64,000 nucleotides of DNA from Pseudomonas sp. PDM14 (GCF_014851905.1 NZ_JACVAQ010000003.1:248001-312000); one strand, 5' to 3'. Counted from the first letter of the stretch, positions 27,344 to 37,804 are shown. Numbers and translations are program-made. The notes: generated by a model not told the origin, from the letters alone.

Positions 27344-29077
27344 ATGAGCGAGAACACTACCGCCGGCACTGCCACCGACAGCACTGCCGCAGAGCGCCGG
27401 ATGTCCCCGCGCACGCGCGGCGCGCTGATCGCCCTTGGCGTGCTGGGCGTCGGCGCGGCCTCGGCTGCCGGGCTGTTCTTCAGCGGTTTCTTCGAGCCGA
27501 AGGCGGTTCGCGACCTGGCCGAGCAGAGCAGCTACCAGCTGGATCTGCAGCGTCCCGACGCGCTGATCGAAAGCGCCTCGCTGAGCCGCCTGCCGAAAGA
27601 CCTGCTGAGCGTACCGCTGCTGCGCGACACGCTGACCGAGGACTTCGTCTTCTACTACGAGAGCCACGCCGACCGCCTGGGCCTGCTCGGCAGCCTGCGG
27701 CGGATCATCTTCGAGCACGAGCTGACCCTGCAGGACAACCTGATCGAGGAACTGCTCGACCAGCCCGCCGAGGTCGCGCTGTGGCGCGGCGCCGATGGCA
27801 AGCTGAAGAACTTCGTCCTGCTCATGGAGCGCGGTGGCCTGGCCAAGGTGCTCGAGCCCCTGGCGCGCATCGCCAGCGACGACACCCAGATGCGCCAGGT
27901 CGGCGAACTGGACGTCGACGGTGACGCCGTGGCGCTCTATCGCCTGCGCTACAACGCCGAGCGCGCGCTGCTGTTCGCCAGCTACGGCGACAAGCTGCTG
28001 GTGCTGTCCAACCAGGGCATGCTGTTCGACGGTGACTACGAGGGTGCGCAGCAGGCCCGCGATGCCACCGAAAGCATCGAGGCGCTGCTTGCAGGCGACG
28101 ATCCGTTCCACGAGCGTTTCGGCCTGGATACGCGCGAGGCCAGCAGCCAGCGCATCTCGCTCAGCTCCAGCTACCTGGCCTTCGGCTACCAGCGCTTCAT
28201 CCCGGCTTTCGCCGGCCTGCGTTTCGAGATGGACGACGCCGGTTGGCACAGCTTCCTCGCCCTCAACGAGGCCGAAGACCAACCGGCGTTCGACTTCTCC
28301 CCGGTGTGGCGTGCCATGCCGATGGGCGCCAGCGCCTGCGTGGCCCTGCCGGTCGCCGCCGGCGCCTCGGAACAGATTTTGGTCAAGGTCGGCGCCGAAG
28401 ACGACATGGCCAAGGAGCTCACCAGCCATCTGACCGGCGCGGCCGGCCTGTGCTGGTACGCCGAATCGCGCCTGCACTCGCCGTTGCTGGTCGGCCAGCT
28501 CGATGCGCCGCCAAGCAAGGAGGTCGACGAAAGCATCGGCACGCTGTTCGGTTCGGTGATCGGCGCCTGGGAGGCCAACGCGGTCGGCGGCTCCTTCCCG
28601 GTCACCGGCGAAACCCATGGCGAGCAGCGCACCTGGCAGCGCGAGGTCAGCTCCAACTTCGGCCAGTACCCGGCCAGCCAGGCCGAGCAGCCGGACGCCC
28701 TGGCCGCCAGCGGGTTCTTCCGCATCAGCCTGGCGCGGCACGGCTCGACCCTGCTGTTCTCGCTGGACGATCGCCTGGTCGACAAGGCGCTGAGCACCCT
28801 CGACAAACGCTTCCCGCCGCTCGCCGACGTACTGCCCAAGGATGCCCTGGTGCCGGCCTACTTGGCGCCGGACACGCTCTCTGCGTTGTTCGAGCGCGAG
28901 ACCCTCGACAGCCTGCCGGCCGACATGGAGCCGGTGTTCCGCAACGCCGCCCAGGCCCACCTGCTGCCGAAGCTGCGAACCCTGGCCGGGCAGAAGAAAT
29001 ATGCCCTGACCCTGCCGGCCGACGCCGAAGCGAGTGATGCCTGGCAGTGGCTGCCGCTGGAATGGCGCGCGCTGTGA
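27344..29077 (+). CDS. magB: MagB, DUF2138 (YfaA-type) membrane-anchored protein
   Basis: 577 residues; ATG 27344 ([13 protein letters not shown]) has GGGG about 11 bases upstream. After a short cytoplasmic, Ser/Thr-rich tail comes one membrane helix ([21 protein letters not shown], residues about 29-50) and then a large periplasmic domain of the DUF2138 family (YELD-like [48 protein letters not shown]). No catalytic motif is recognised. By analogy with PAO1 it anchors the MagA-MagD-MagF complex in the inner membrane. It lies between magA and magC, and its stop overlaps possible starts of magC. Confidence 0.88.
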   Translation: MSENTTAGTATDSTAAERRMSPRTRGALIALGVLGVGAASAAGLFFSGFFEPKAVRDLAEQSSYQLDLQRPDALIESASLSRLPKDLLSVPLLRDTLTEDFVFYYESHADRLGLLGSLRRIIFEHELTLQDNLIEELLDQPAEVALWRGADGKLKNFVLLMERGGLAKVLEPLARIASDDTQMRQVGELDVDGDAVALYRLRYNAERALLFASYGDKLLVLSNQGMLFDGDYEGAQQARDATESIEALLAGDDPFHERFGLDTREASSQRISLSSSYLAFGYQRFIPAFAGLRFEMDDAGWHSFLALNEAEDQPAFDFSPVWRAMPMGASACVALPVAAGASEQILVKVGAEDDMAKELTSHLTGAAGLCWYAESRLHSPLLVGQLDAPPSKEVDESIGTLFGSVIGAWEANAVGGSFPVTGETHGEQRTWQREVSSNFGQYPASQAEQPDALAASGFFRISLARHGSTLLFSLDDRLVDKALSTLDKRFPPLADVLPKDALVPAYLAPDTLSALFERETLDSLPADMEPVFRNAAQAHLLPKLRTLAGQKKYALTLPADAEASDAWQWLPLEWRAL

Positions 29078-29724
29078 GATGGCTGCCCCTGGGCGCCGCG
29101 CTGCTGTTGGTGCTGAGCAGCCTGACGCTACGCGCGGAGCCCGTCGCGGAGCCCGCGCCGGCGCTCGATGCCGAGCAGTCGCAGGTGTTCCGTGCCTGGT
29201 TCGTGCGCATCGCCCAGGAGCAGCTGCGCCAGGGCCCGAGCCCGCGCTGGCACCAGCAGGACTGTGCCGGCCTGGTGCGCTTCGCCGCCAACGAGGCGCT
29301 CAAGGTTCACGACGCCAAGTGGCTGCGCAGCAATGGCCTGAGCAACCGCTACCTGCCGCCGGAGCTGGAACTCAGCGCGCCGCAGCGACAACTGGCGCAG
29401 CAATGGCAGCAGGGCGGCGGCCAGGTCGGTCCTTACGTCAATGCGATCAAACTGATCCAGTACAACAGTCATTTCACCGGGCGCGACCTCAACCAGGCAC
29501 GCCCGGGCGACCTGATTTTCTTCGACCAGGGCGATGAGCAGCATCTGATGATCTGGATGGGCCGCCACATCGCTTACCACACCGGCACCGTCACGCCGAC
29601 CGACAACGGCATGCGTTCGGTCAGCGTGCAACAACTCATGACATGGAAGGACACCCGATGGATACCCGACGAATCCAACCCCAACTTTATCGGCATCTAT
29701 CGGCTGCACTTTCTCTCTCGATGA
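29062..29724 (+). CDS. magC: MagC, DUF1175 (YfaT-type) protein with NlpC/P60-like catalytic layout
   Basis: 220 residues from ATG 29062; GTG 29074 overlapping the magB stop is an alternative. A signal peptide or single helix ([19 protein letters not shown]) leads into the DUF1175 domain. Visible motifs: [16 protein letters not shown] with Cys 68 at a helix start, [22 protein letters not shown] with His 161, and AYHTG with a third polar His at 173. This order (D-C-x-G-L, then GDL-FF, then H in a strand) is that of NlpC/P60 peptidoglycan amidases/endopeptidases. So MagC is probably a periplasmic cell-wall peptidase or amidase, though the family is formally uncharacterised. Its stop overlaps an ATG 12 bases before the chosen magD start. 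Confidence 0.85.
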   Translation: MARAVRWLPLGAALLLVLSSLTLRAEPVAEPAPALDAEQSQVFRAWFVRIAQEQLRQGPSPRWHQQDCAGLVRFAANEALKVHDAKWLRSNGLSNRYLPPELELSAPQRQLAQQWQQGGGQVGPYVNAIKLIQYNSHFTGRDLNQARPGDLIFFDQGDEQHLMIWMGRHIAYHTGTVTPTDNGMRSVSVQQLMTWKDTRWIPDESNPNFIGIYRLHFLSR

Positions 29725-29735
29725 AGGCCAACGCG

Positions 29736-32700
29736 ATGCGTGTTCTGCGCCGTACCCCGTTACTGGCCCTGTGCGCGGCGTTGTTGCTGCCGTTCGGTGC
29801 CCAGGCCGATGACAGCGTCGAGCCGAGTGGCTACACGCCGCTGGCCGGCGAGTCGTTCTTCCTGCTCGCCGACAGCAGCTTCGCCACCGACGAGGTGGCC
29901 CAGGTGCGTCTCGAGGCGCCGGGCCGCGACTACCGCCGCTACCGCATGGAGCCCTATGGCGGTGTCGACGTGCGCGTCTACCGCATCGAGCAGCCGCTGG
30001 AGTTTCTCAAACGGCAGAAGAACCTGCACCGCGTGGTCGCCGAGGGGCAGTTCAAGGGCGAAGGCCTGTCCAACACCCTCAGCTACCTGTGGGACAACTG
30101 GTACCGCAAGTCGCGGCGGGTGATGCAGCGCGCGTTCTCCTTCGAGTCGCGCCAGCAGGTCACCGAGGAAGTGCCGGAGCTGAAGATGGGCCGCGCGATT
30201 GCCGAGCCGACCCAGTTCGACGCACAGCCGCAGTTCGCGCCGATCAAGGGCCTGCCGTTGATCAGCCAGTTCCGCTACCCGCTGTGGGATGCCAAGCCGA
30301 TCGAACCACCGAAGGGCGTCGAGCTGGCCGGCTCGTCCAGCCAGTTCACCAACGTCATGCCGGGCAACGTGTACATCCCGCTGGGCAAGCTCAAGCCGGG
30401 CCTGTACCTGGTCGAGGCGCTGGTCGGCAAGTTCCGCGCGACCACCATGGTCTTCGTTTCCAACACCGTGGCGGTGAGCAAGATCGCCGGCGACGAGCTG
30501 CTGGTGTGGACCGCACGCAAGCATGAAGGCAGCGCCGTGGCCGCGGCCAAGGTGCTGTGGAGCGACGGCATCGGCGTGATGAGTAGCGGCAGCACCGACC
30601 AGCAGGGCCTGCTGCGCCTGAAGCACAGCAGCCCGGAGCGTTCCTATGTACTCGGCGAGGATGCCGAGGGCGGCGTGTTCGTCTCGGAAAATTTCTACTA
30701 CGACAGCGAGATCTACGACACCAAACTCTACGCCTTCACCGACCGCCCGCTGTATCGCCCGGGCGACTGGGTCAACGTGAAGATCGTCGGCCGCGAGTTC
30801 AAGAACGCCCGTGAGTCGGTGGCGCCGAACAGCGCACCGGTCAGCCTCAGCGTGCTGGACGCCAGCGGTACCGTGTTGCAGACCCTCGACCTGGCCCTGG
30901 ATGGCAAGGCTGGCACCAACGGCCGCTTCCAGCTGCCGGTCAACGCCGTAGCCGGTGGCTACGAACTGCGCTTCACCTACCGCGACCAGGCCTACAGCAG
31001 CGCCTTCCGCGTCGCCGAGTACATCAAGCCGCACTTCGAGGTGTCGCTGGACCTGAGCAAGGCCGATTTCCGTACCGGCGAGGCGATCACCGGCAATCTG
31101 GTGCTGCTCTACCCGGATGGCAAGCCGGTGCAGGAAGCGCGTCTGCAACTGAGCCTGCGCGCGCAGCAGCTGTCGATGATCGACAACGAGCTGCAGTACC
31201 TCGGCCAGTTCCCCGTGGAGCTGAGCAGCACCGAGCTGCAGACCGACGACCAGGGTCGCGCCGCCATTGAACTGCCGGCCGCGGACAAGCCGAGCCGCTA
31301 CCTGCTCACCGTGTTCGCCAGCGACGGCGCGGCCTACCGAGTCAAGACCAGCAAGGAAATCCTCATCGAGCGTGGCGCCGCGCGTTATCGCCTGAGTGCG
31401 CCGCAACGCTTCAGCGCGGTCGGTGATCAGGTGGCGTTCAGCCTGCGCGCCGAGCAACCGACCGAACACAAGCCGGCCCGCTACGAGTGGGTGCGCCTGG
31501 AAGACCAGAGCAAGGGCGACGGCACGCTCGCCGCCGACGCCCAGGACTTCGCCATCGCCTTCGAGCGTCCCGGCACCTACAGCATCACCCTCAAGGACCA
31601 GCACGGCCTGATCCTCGGCGCCACCGGCCACTCGGTCAGCGGCGATGGCATCACCTCGGTGGCCGGCACCGTGGAAGTGGTGCTGGACAAGGCCGAGTAC
31701 GCCCAAGGTGACGAAGCCCTGGCGCTGATCACCTTCCCCGAGCCGGTCAGCGATGCGCTGCTGACCCTGGAGCGCGATCAGGTCGAGGCCACCGCGCTGC
31801 TGTCCCAGGGCGGCGACTGGCTGAAACTGGAGAAGCTCAACGACACTCAGTACCGCGCACGCATTCCGGTGCAGGCGGCGTTCGCGCCCAACCTGACCTT
31901 CTCCGTGCTCTACACCAAGGGCGGCGACTACAGCTTCCAGAACGCCGGGATCAAGGTTGCCCAGCCGCAGGTCGAGATCAACATCGTCGCCGACAAGGAG
32001 CAGTACCAGCCGGGCGAGACCGTGACCGTCGACATCGACACGCGCTTCGCCGGCAAGCCGAGCGCCACGCGCCTGACGGTCAGCGTGGTGGACGAGATGA
32101 TCTACGCGCTGCAGCCGGAGATCGCCCCGGGCATCGACCAGTTCTTCTACCACCCGCGCCGCAACAACGTACGCACCAGCGCCAGCCTGGCGTTCATCAG
32201 CTACGACGTGGCCCTGCCGGGCACGCCGACCGCCCCCGGTCGCGCCAACCGCAGCGAGCGTGGGGTCAAGGTGCTCGAGCGGCCGCGCCGCGAAGAGGTC
32301 GACACCGCCGCCTGGCAGCCGGACCTGGTCACCGATGCCGACGGCAAGGCGCGTTTCACCTTCCGCATGCCCGACTCGCTGACCCGCTGGCGCATCACTG
32401 CACGTGCGGTGAACGACGACGGCCAGGTTGGCCAGAAGAAGCAGTTCATCCGCTCGGAAAAACCGCTGTACCTGAAATGGAGCGGCCCGACCGGCTTCCG
32501 TACCGGCGACAAGCCGGCGCTGGGTATCTTCGTCTTCAACCAGGGCGAGGACGGCAGCAAGGCCGAACTGCTGACCCGCTACGCCGGGCAGGAAAAACGC
32601 ACCGAGCTGCAACTGGCCAAGGGCATCAACTACGTGCCGTTGGCCCAGGATGCCCTGGCCGGTGGCGAGTGGGCCGCCGAACTGCAGCAGGACGGCAAGG

Positions 32701-34286
32701 TCGTCGATGCGCTCGGCGTTACCCTGCGCACCACTGCCGCCGGCTGGCAGGACCTGCAGACCACGCGGCTGACGGCGAACGCCGGTGCCAATCAGCTGAG
32801 CCTGCCGGACGACGCCAGCGACGTCCGCCTGCGCCTCGACGACAGCGCCCAGGGCCTGTTCAACAACAACCTCGACGCGCTGCTGGATTACCCCTACGGC
32901 TGCGTCGAGCAGACCGCCAGCCGCCTGCTGCCGCTGAGCCTGGCGTACCCGACGCTGGCCAAGGGCGAGGCGCGCATCGGTGACCGCCTACGCCTGATCA
33001 TGCAGAACAGTCGCCTGCGCCTGGTGCAGATGGCCGGCCCCGACGCGACCTTCACCTGGTGGGGCGATGGCGCCCAGGAAGATGCCTTCCTTACCGCCTA
33101 CGCCTACTACGCCGACTGGCATGCCAGCCGCGCGCTGAACATCAGCCTGCCAGCCGATCACTGGCAACGCGTGCTGGATATCTACGCCAAGCAGGCGGCG
33201 ACCACGCCGCTGCTGCAGCGTGCGCTGATCCTGTCGTTCGCCCGCGAGATGCAGCTGCCGGTGAGCAGCCTGGTGGAGGGCCTGATGGCCGACCTGGGCA
33301 ATGCCGGCAAGGGCGAGGAGGAGACGGCGGGCGACGATGGCACGACCAGCCTGGTCATGGCCGAGCCGGACTCCACCCTGGGCCTGGCCATCGCCCGCCT
33401 GCTCACTGCCGACCTGGCGCGGCAGAGCCAGGTGGCGCTGGTCGAGGCCTTCGGTGAACAACTGGGCCAGGCCGGCCAGGTGCTCGACGCCAGCCGTCAT
33501 CCGTTCGCTGAAACCGTCAAGCTGATGCTCGCCCCGCGCGACCAGGCCCGCACCGTGGCCCTGCTGCAACGCCTGGCGCCGGAGCAGTCGACCCTGGAGC
33601 GCGCCCTGGCGCTGACCTGGCTCAAACATGCAGTCGAGCAAGCGCCTGTCGGTGAGGCACCGAACCCTGGCGCCGGCTGGCAGCAGAAGCAGGGCAGCAG
33701 TGGCGAGCGCTACTGGCAATGGCAGGGCGAAGGCCTGCCAACTGCCCTGGAACTGCCACAGGACCTGGCCCAGCCGCTGGATGTGGCGCTGAGTTTCCGC
33801 AGCGCCCAGGCGGCCGCGAGCAACCTGTCGGTGAGCGTCAGCCGTCGCCTGCTGCGCCTGGTGCCGGGTGAGAAGGCCTTCGAGTTCAGTGTCGAGGAGG
33901 TGGGCGACGCGCCGATTTCCAGCGACAACCTGTACCTCGACGAAGTGACTCTGGAGGCCGACGGCGAGCGTCCGCTGCGTTATGGGCTGCTGGAAGTGCC
34001 GCTGCCGCCGGGCGCGGATGTCGAGCGCACCACCTGGGGCATTCAGGTCAGCGGTCTGGGCTCGGAAGAGGCCGCGCCGCTGGAGAAGGCGCGCCATGAA
34101 CCGGGCCAGCTGCTGTATGCGCTGCCGGTCGACAGCCTGCAGGGCACGCTGGTGTTCCGTCACCTGGTGCGCTTCTCGCAGAAAGGCGAGTTCAGCCTGC
34201 CGCCGGCACGCTACCAGCGCATGTACGCGCCGCAGGATCAGGCGCTGGAAGCCAAGCCGGCACTGGCCGAGCTGCGGGTCGAGTAA
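29736..34286 (+). CDS. magD: MagD, alpha-2-macroglobulin homologue (YfaS type)
   Basis: 1516 residues (about 165 kDa). ATG 29736 is chosen because GAAGG lies 8 bases upstream; ATG 29721, overlapping the magC stop, would add five residues. A signal peptide ends LLPFGAQA with no lipobox. MG1/MG2-like domains come first ([35 protein letters not shown]), then the bait-region domain with an Arg-rich stretch [20 protein letters not shown] near residues 835-855, the complement-like [14 protein letters not shown] block, and the thioester motif [15 protein letters not shown] with Cys 1056 and Gln 1059 intact. It traps proteases in the periplasm; in PAO1 it is cut from 165 to 100 kDa and sits in a complex with MagA, MagB and MagF. 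Confidence 0.95.
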   Translation: MRVLRRTPLLALCAALLLPFGAQADDSVEPSGYTPLAGESFFLLADSSFATDEVAQVRLEAPGRDYRRYRMEPYGGVDVRVYRIEQPLEFLKRQKNLHRVVAEGQFKGEGLSNTLSYLWDNWYRKSRRVMQRAFSFESRQQVTEEVPELKMGRAIAEPTQFDAQPQFAPIKGLPLISQFRYPLWDAKPIEPPKGVELAGSSSQFTNVMPGNVYIPLGKLKPGLYLVEALVGKFRATTMVFVSNTVAVSKIAGDELLVWTARKHEGSAVAAAKVLWSDGIGVMSSGSTDQQGLLRLKHSSPERSYVLGEDAEGGVFVSENFYYDSEIYDTKLYAFTDRPLYRPGDWVNVKIVGREFKNARESVAPNSAPVSLSVLDASGTVLQTLDLALDGKAGTNGRFQLPVNAVAGGYELRFTYRDQAYSSAFRVAEYIKPHFEVSLDLSKADFRTGEAITGNLVLLYPDGKPVQEARLQLSLRAQQLSMIDNELQYLGQFPVELSSTELQTDDQGRAAIELPAADKPSRYLLTVFASDGAAYRVKTSKEILIERGAARYRLSAPQRFSAVGDQVAFSLRAEQPTEHKPARYEWVRLEDQSKGDGTLAADAQDFAIAFERPGTYSITLKDQHGLILGATGHSVSGDGITSVAGTVEVVLDKAEYAQGDEALALITFPEPVSDALLTLERDQVEATALLSQGGDWLKLEKLNDTQYRARIPVQAAFAPNLTFSVLYTKGGDYSFQNAGIKVAQPQVEINIVADKEQYQPGETVTVDIDTRFAGKPSATRLTVSVVDEMIYALQPEIAPGIDQFFYHPRRNNVRTSASLAFISYDVALPGTPTAPGRANRSERGVKVLERPRREEVDTAAWQPDLVTDADGKARFTFRMPDSLTRWRITARAVNDDGQVGQKKQFIRSEKPLYLKWSGPTGFRTGDKPALGIFVFNQGEDGSKAELLTRYAGQEKRTELQLAKGINYVPLAQDALAGGEWAAELQQDGKVVDALGVTLRTTAAGWQDLQTTRLTANAGANQLSLPDDASDVRLRLDDSAQGLFNNNLDALLDYPYGCVEQTASRLLPLSLAYPTLAKGEARIGDRLRLIMQNSRLRLVQMAGPDATFTWWGDGAQEDAFLTAYAYYADWHASRALNISLPADHWQRVLDIYAKQAATTPLLQRALILSFAREMQLPVSSLVEGLMADLGNAGKGEEETAGDDGTTSLVMAEPDSTLGLAIARLLTADLARQSQVALVEAFGEQLGQAGQVLDASRHPFAETVKLMLAPRDQARTVALLQRLAPEQSTLERALALTWLKHAVEQAPVGEAPNPGAGWQQKQGSSGERYWQWQGEGLPTALELPQDLAQPLDVALSFRSAQAAASNLSVSVSRRLLRLVPGEKAFEFSVEEVGDAPISSDNLYLDEVTLEADGERPLRYGLLEVPLPPGADVERTTWGIQVSGLGSEEAAPLEKARHEPGQLLYALPVDSLQGTLVFRHLVRFSQKGEFSLPPARYQRMYAPQDQALEAKPALAELRVE

Positions 34287-34290
34287 TCCC

Positions 34291-35934
34291 GTGCGCCTGG
34301 GCTGGTTGCTGCTGGTGCTGCTGCCCCTGCTCGGTGAAGCGGGGGAGCCGCCGTTGCAACTGGCGCTGCGCGGCAGTCAGGGCGATCAACTGATCAGCCT
34401 CAGCCCGCAACAGGTGCTGGCGCGCACGGCGTTGCCGGGTGAGCTGCAGGCACCGCTGGGCAGCCTGTGGAAACTCTTCGTCTACGCCTACCTGGTCGAC
34501 CAGCAGCGCGCGGAGCCACCCTATGTGTGCAAGGGCCAGGACCGCGACGAGGTGTACTGCTGCGCACCGGGTGAAAGCATCGAGCGCGACCGCGCGTTGG
34601 CGCAGTCCTGTGGCCTGTACTTCGAGCCTGCGCGCTTGCAGCTGGATGCGGCCGAGTGGGCGCGCTACTGGCAGGCGCACGCCGCGCCGCTCTGGTTGCA
34701 GGACCTCGGGCAGCTGAAGCCGGAAAAACGCATCGCGGTTGCCGAGCTGCTCGATGTGCTGGCGCAGCTGCCGGCTCAGGAGCAGGCGCGCACGGTGCTG
34801 CTCGACGTGCTGCTCAAGGCGCCGGAAGGCAAGGCGCTGAGTGCCCTGGGCGGGCGTCTGCGGGTGAAGACCTGGAGCTGGCTGGCCGAGCACGACAACC
34901 AGGCGCGTCAGGGTGGTTTCGCTGGCTGGCTGACTGACGGCTCGCCGCTGTGGGTCGGTGGTCCGGGAACCAGCCAGAGCATTCTCGTGCGCTACGGCGA
35001 GGTGCTCGACGGTGCACTGCCGACTCCCTGGCCGGGCGATGCCGGTACCTGCGTCGAAGTCGAGCTGTTCAGCCGTTACCCGCTGCGCGAGGTGCGTCAG
35101 ACGGGCTCGGCGCAGGCGGTGCCGGCCGGTGCACTGCGTGGTCACTACGAGGTCGAGTTCGCCAACGGCAACCGTCTGCCCATCGAGAGCACCGGAGAAC
35201 TGTTCCTCGCCCGCAGCGCGGATCATCTGCAACTGATCGCGCGCCTTTCGCGTGAGGACTACGTCGCCCGAGTGCTCGACCGTGAAGCCAATGCGCAGCC
35301 GGCAGAAGCGGCCAAGGCCCTGGCCATCGCGATCCGCACCTACCTGCTGCAGAGCGCGCAGCGCCGCGGCGAATGCCTGGCGATTGGCGACAGCAGCGCC
35401 AGTCAGCGCGTGGCGCCGCGCCCGGCTTCGGCGGCGGCGCGGCAGATCGCGGCCTGGACCGACGACCTGGTGCTGGCCGGCAGCCCGGTCACCTACCACT
35501 CCGACCAGCCCGGGCGTGATCGCCTGGCCTGGCAGCAGGCGGTCGAACAGGCCGCCAGCGGCATGCGCTACGACGCCATTCTGCTGCGCGCCTACCCACG
35601 CGCCAGCCTCAGTCGCTGGGACAAGCCGGTCGCCGCCTGCCAGCCACTCGCTGCTGCCGAGGCCTGGCTGCTGGCACAGCAGCGCCAGTGGCGGCCGCGC
35701 CTGGATGGTGAGCCGGGCTACAGCGAGACGCGCCAGTTCGCCGTCTGCCAGCTGGTGTCCGGGCGCCCCTATGTCGACCGCGAGCGGCGGCGCATCTTCG
35801 TGCGCGGCCTGCATTCGCTGCAGGACCGTCTCGACCTGACCCACGAATACCTGCACCTGGCCTTCGAGGCCCACCCCAACGGCCAGGATGAAGACTATGT
35901 CGAAAGCCTCGCCCGCCACCTACTTCTGGAATAG
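34291..35934 (+). CDS. magE: MagE, DUF2300 (YfaQ-type) multi-domain periplasmic protein: PBP-like, SpoIID-like and HExxH modules
   Basis: 547 residues from GTG 34291, four bases after the magD stop. A signal peptide is followed by a penicillin-binding-protein-like module: S58-L-W-K61 (SxxK) in GSLWKLFVYAYLVD, S106-C-G108 in ALAQSCGLYFEP where SxN normally lies, and K193-T-W195 in place of KTG before GGFAGWLTDGSPLWVGG. Residues about 280-440 resemble SpoIID/LytB: REDYVARVLDREANAQPAEAAKALAIAIRTYLL, with E332 at the SpoIID catalytic position. The C-terminus has a zinc-protease motif H518-E-Y-L-H522 and E538 in DYVESLARHLLL. Each module alone is a modest match; their order makes a peptidoglycan role likely. 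The protein is formally of unknown function. Confidence 0.85.
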   Translation: MRLGWLLLVLLPLLGEAGEPPLQLALRGSQGDQLISLSPQQVLARTALPGELQAPLGSLWKLFVYAYLVDQQRAEPPYVCKGQDRDEVYCCAPGESIERDRALAQSCGLYFEPARLQLDAAEWARYWQAHAAPLWLQDLGQLKPEKRIAVAELLDVLAQLPAQEQARTVLLDVLLKAPEGKALSALGGRLRVKTWSWLAEHDNQARQGGFAGWLTDGSPLWVGGPGTSQSILVRYGEVLDGALPTPWPGDAGTCVEVELFSRYPLREVRQTGSAQAVPAGALRGHYEVEFANGNRLPIESTGELFLARSADHLQLIARLSREDYVARVLDREANAQPAEAAKALAIAIRTYLLQSAQRRGECLAIGDSSASQRVAPRPASAAARQIAAWTDDLVLAGSPVTYHSDQPGRDRLAWQQAVEQAASGMRYDAILLRAYPRASLSRWDKPVAACQPLAAAEAWLLAQQRQWRPRLDGEPGYSETRQFAVCQLVSGRPYVDRERRRIFVRGLHSLQDRLDLTHEYLHLAFEAHPNGQDEDYVESLARHLLLE

Positions 35935-35938
35935 TCCC

Positions 35939-36733
35939 ATGCGCGCTCGTCTCTCCGTCACCGCAACCCTGCTGGCCAGCCTATTGCCGCTGGCCAGTAC
36001 GCAGGCCGCCGACCAGGTGCGCATCGATACCCCGGTCGCCGGCTGGCGCCAGGGCTCCGGTGAAGGCGCGCGCTTCATGCAGCAGGTCAACTACCCGGCG
36101 TCGTCGGTCAACGTCGCTGCCGACCAAGCGCAGACCGCGCGCATCAGCGGCTCGATCCAGGCGCAGCCGAAGGCCGACGCCGGCCCGGCGCGGCTGATCG
36201 TCAACGGCATCAGCATGCCGCTCAAGGTGCAGGAAGACGGCCGCTTCGACCGCCCGTTCGTGTTTCCCGCCGGCAGCAACAGCGTGGAAGTGCGCAGCCC
36301 AGACGGCAGCGGCAAGCGTCGTGTGCAGTTCTACAACGGTGGCAGCGGCGAGACGCCGGCCAGGCTGCGCGTGGTGCTGTCGTGGGACAGCGACAACACC
36401 GACCTCGACCTGCATCTGGTCACGCCCGATGCCGGGCATGTCTGGTACGGCGAGCGTGGCCTGGCCAACGGCGCGGCGCTGGATGTCGACGTGACCACCG
36501 GCTACGGCCCGGAAATGATCGCCTCGCCGACCCCGCTCAAGGGCCAGTACCTGGTCTACGTGAACTACTACGGCGGCGGCTACCGCGACGGCGACGCGGC
36601 CCAGGCGCTGACCACCGCGCAGCTCACGGTGATCAGCGAAGAGGGCACGGTCAACGAGAAGCAGGAGTCGTTCATCGTGCCGATGCGCACGCCAGGCGAG
36701 CTGACGCTGGTGAAGCGTTTCAGCTATCCATAA
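35939..36733 (+). CDS. magF: MagF, DUF2135 (YfaP-type) periplasmic protein
   Basis: 264 residues from ATG 35939, four bases after the magE stop. A signal peptide ends ASTQA before ADQVRIDTPVAGWRQG. It shares with MagA the RLIVNGISMPLKVQEDGRFDRPF and AGSNSVEVRSPDGSGKRRVQFY blocks and the DUF2135 core (TDLDLHLVTPDAGHVWYGERG, ALDVDVTTGYGPEMIASPTPLKGQYLVYVNYYGG), so the operon is bracketed by paralogues. In PAO1 it is part of the MagD complex. The last gene of the operon; no T-rich terminator follows. Confidence 0.9.
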   Translation: MRARLSVTATLLASLLPLASTQAADQVRIDTPVAGWRQGSGEGARFMQQVNYPASSVNVAADQAQTARISGSIQAQPKADAGPARLIVNGISMPLKVQEDGRFDRPFVFPAGSNSVEVRSPDGSGKRRVQFYNGGSGETPARLRVVLSWDSDNTDLDLHLVTPDAGHVWYGERGLANGAALDVDVTTGYGPEMIASPTPLKGQYLVYVNYYGGGYRDGDAAQALTTAQLTVISEEGTVNEKQESFIVPMRTPGELTLVKRFSYP

Positions 36734-36819
36734 CGCATGAGGGGCGCGCGCACCCCGATAAGCCGCCTCGCGAGTTCACCACGGCGCTTATGGCGCGTAG
36801 GGTGCTGTCCGCCTGGCGA

Positions 36820-37200
36820 TCAGGCGTGGTCGGCCTGCCAGGCGTCGATCACTTCCTGCGCCGCGCGGAAGGCGTCGATAGCGGCTGGCACGCCGGCATA
36901 CACCGCGCAGTGCAGCAGGGTTTCTCTGATCTCTTCCACCGTGCAGCCGTTGTTCAGCGCGCCACGCACGTGGCCATTGAGTTCCTGCGGGCATTTCAGC
37001 GCGGTGAGGGCGGAGAGGGTGATCAGGCTGCGGGTCTTCAGCGGCAGGCCCTCGCGGTTCCACACGCCGCCCCAGGCGTGCTGGTTGACGAAATCCTGCA
37101 GCGGCTGGCTGAAGTCGGTGGCGTTGTTCAGGGCGCGGTCGACGAAGCTGTCGCCCATCACCTGGCGGCGTACCTGCTCGCCGGTTTTCGTGTCGCTCAT
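36820..37200 (-). CDS. Carboxymuconolactone decarboxylase family protein (PcaC-like)
   Basis: 126 residues, a single CMD domain. It has the PcaC-like start GEQVRRQVMGDSFVDRAL, the core WNREGLPLKTRSLITLSALTALKCPQELNGHVRGALNNGCTVEEIRETLLHCAVYAGVPAAIDAF, where an E, a C and an H in the middle helices resemble 4-carboxymuconolactone decarboxylase and the AhpD fold. PcaC would act in protocatechuate breakdown, but no other pca gene is nearby, so the real substrate is unknown; an AhpD-type C-x-x-C pair is absent. The gene lies 15 bases after the RlpA-like gene on the same strand. Confidence 0.85.
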   Translation of the reverse strand: MSDTKTGEQVRRQVMGDSFVDRALNNATDFSQPLQDFVNQHAWGGVWNREGLPLKTRSLITLSALTALKCPQELNGHVRGALNNGCTVEEIRETLLHCAVYAGVPAAIDAFRAAQEVIDAWQADHA

Positions 37201-37215
37201 GGTGGCTCTCCGTGG

Positions 37216-37599
37216 TCAGTCGAGGCTTTGCACGCGCACCGGCACCACGCCGCTGCGCAGCATGTCCAGTTGCTCGGCGGCGCGTTGTGAGACGTCGATG
37301 ATGCGTCCGCGCCCGTAGGGTCCGCGATCATTGATGCGGACCACCACGGAGCGGTCGTTGTCGAGGTTGGTCACCCGCACCTGGGTGCCGAAGGGCAGGG
37401 TGCGGTGCGCGGCGGTCATGGCGTTCTGGTCGAAGCGCTCGCCGCTGGCGGTCTTGTTGCCGTGATGCCGCTTGCCATAGTACGAGGCCTTGCCCTCGGC
37501 GCTGTAGCCGGCAGCCGTGCTGCCACCCTGGCCCGTGGGCACCAGGCTGCAGCCGCTGAGCAGGCCGATCATCGTCAGCAGAATCGATAGGCGGCGCAT
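37216..37599 (-). CDS. RlpA-like lipoprotein with double-psi beta-barrel domain
   Basis: 127 residues from the ATG at 37599, which has GGAG 7-10 bases upstream; the longer open frame upstream lacks a ribosome site. It starts [17 protein letters not shown], a lipoprotein signal with the lipobox LLSGC (Cys 17). The rest is one DPBB domain: [69 protein letters not shown], with the conserved Glu, His and Asp of RlpA, which cleaves glycan strands lacking stem peptides. It has no SPOR domain, so it is not RlpA itself but a small relative, probably anchored to the outer membrane. Confidence 0.87.
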   Translation of the reverse strand: MRRLSILLTMIGLLSGCSLVPTGQGGSTAAGYSAEGKASYYGKRHHGNKTASGERFDQNAMTAAHRTLPFGTQVRVTNLDNDRSVVVRINDRGPYGRGRIIDVSQRAAEQLDMLRSGVVPVRVQSLD

Positions 37600-37778
37600 G
37601 CGCGGCTCCAGGGCAGTGGTGGGGCGATGTGGCTTTGTACAGCTATCGACGCGTGATGGAAACGGTGAGTGGGTGGATTTGCTGACGCGTATGCGACAAC
37701 CCCGCAATAGGGTGGATGTTGCGTAGCACATCCCCCAGCGCTGCTGAAAACGCTGAGGTCAGCCGCCCGGCGAATAGC

Positions 37779-37804
37779 ACGACGCCGGGCAAGCCCGGCG
37801 TCGT
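37779..37804. terminator. Strong hairpin after gatB
   Basis: 12-bp perfect arms (37779-37790, 37793-37804) with a two-base loop, about 95 bases downstream of gatB on the minus strand. No T-run follows on either strand. A second GC-rich hairpin (CCGGCCAT/ATGGCCGG) lies nearer gatB around 37840-37860. The gap 37600-37897 holds no gene. Confidence 0.5.

Noticed and set aside
29760..32612. 950-codon minus-strand open frame opposite magD
   Set aside because: Antisense shadow of a verified macroglobulin gene; repetitive A/G/Q/H-rich sequence with no domain.
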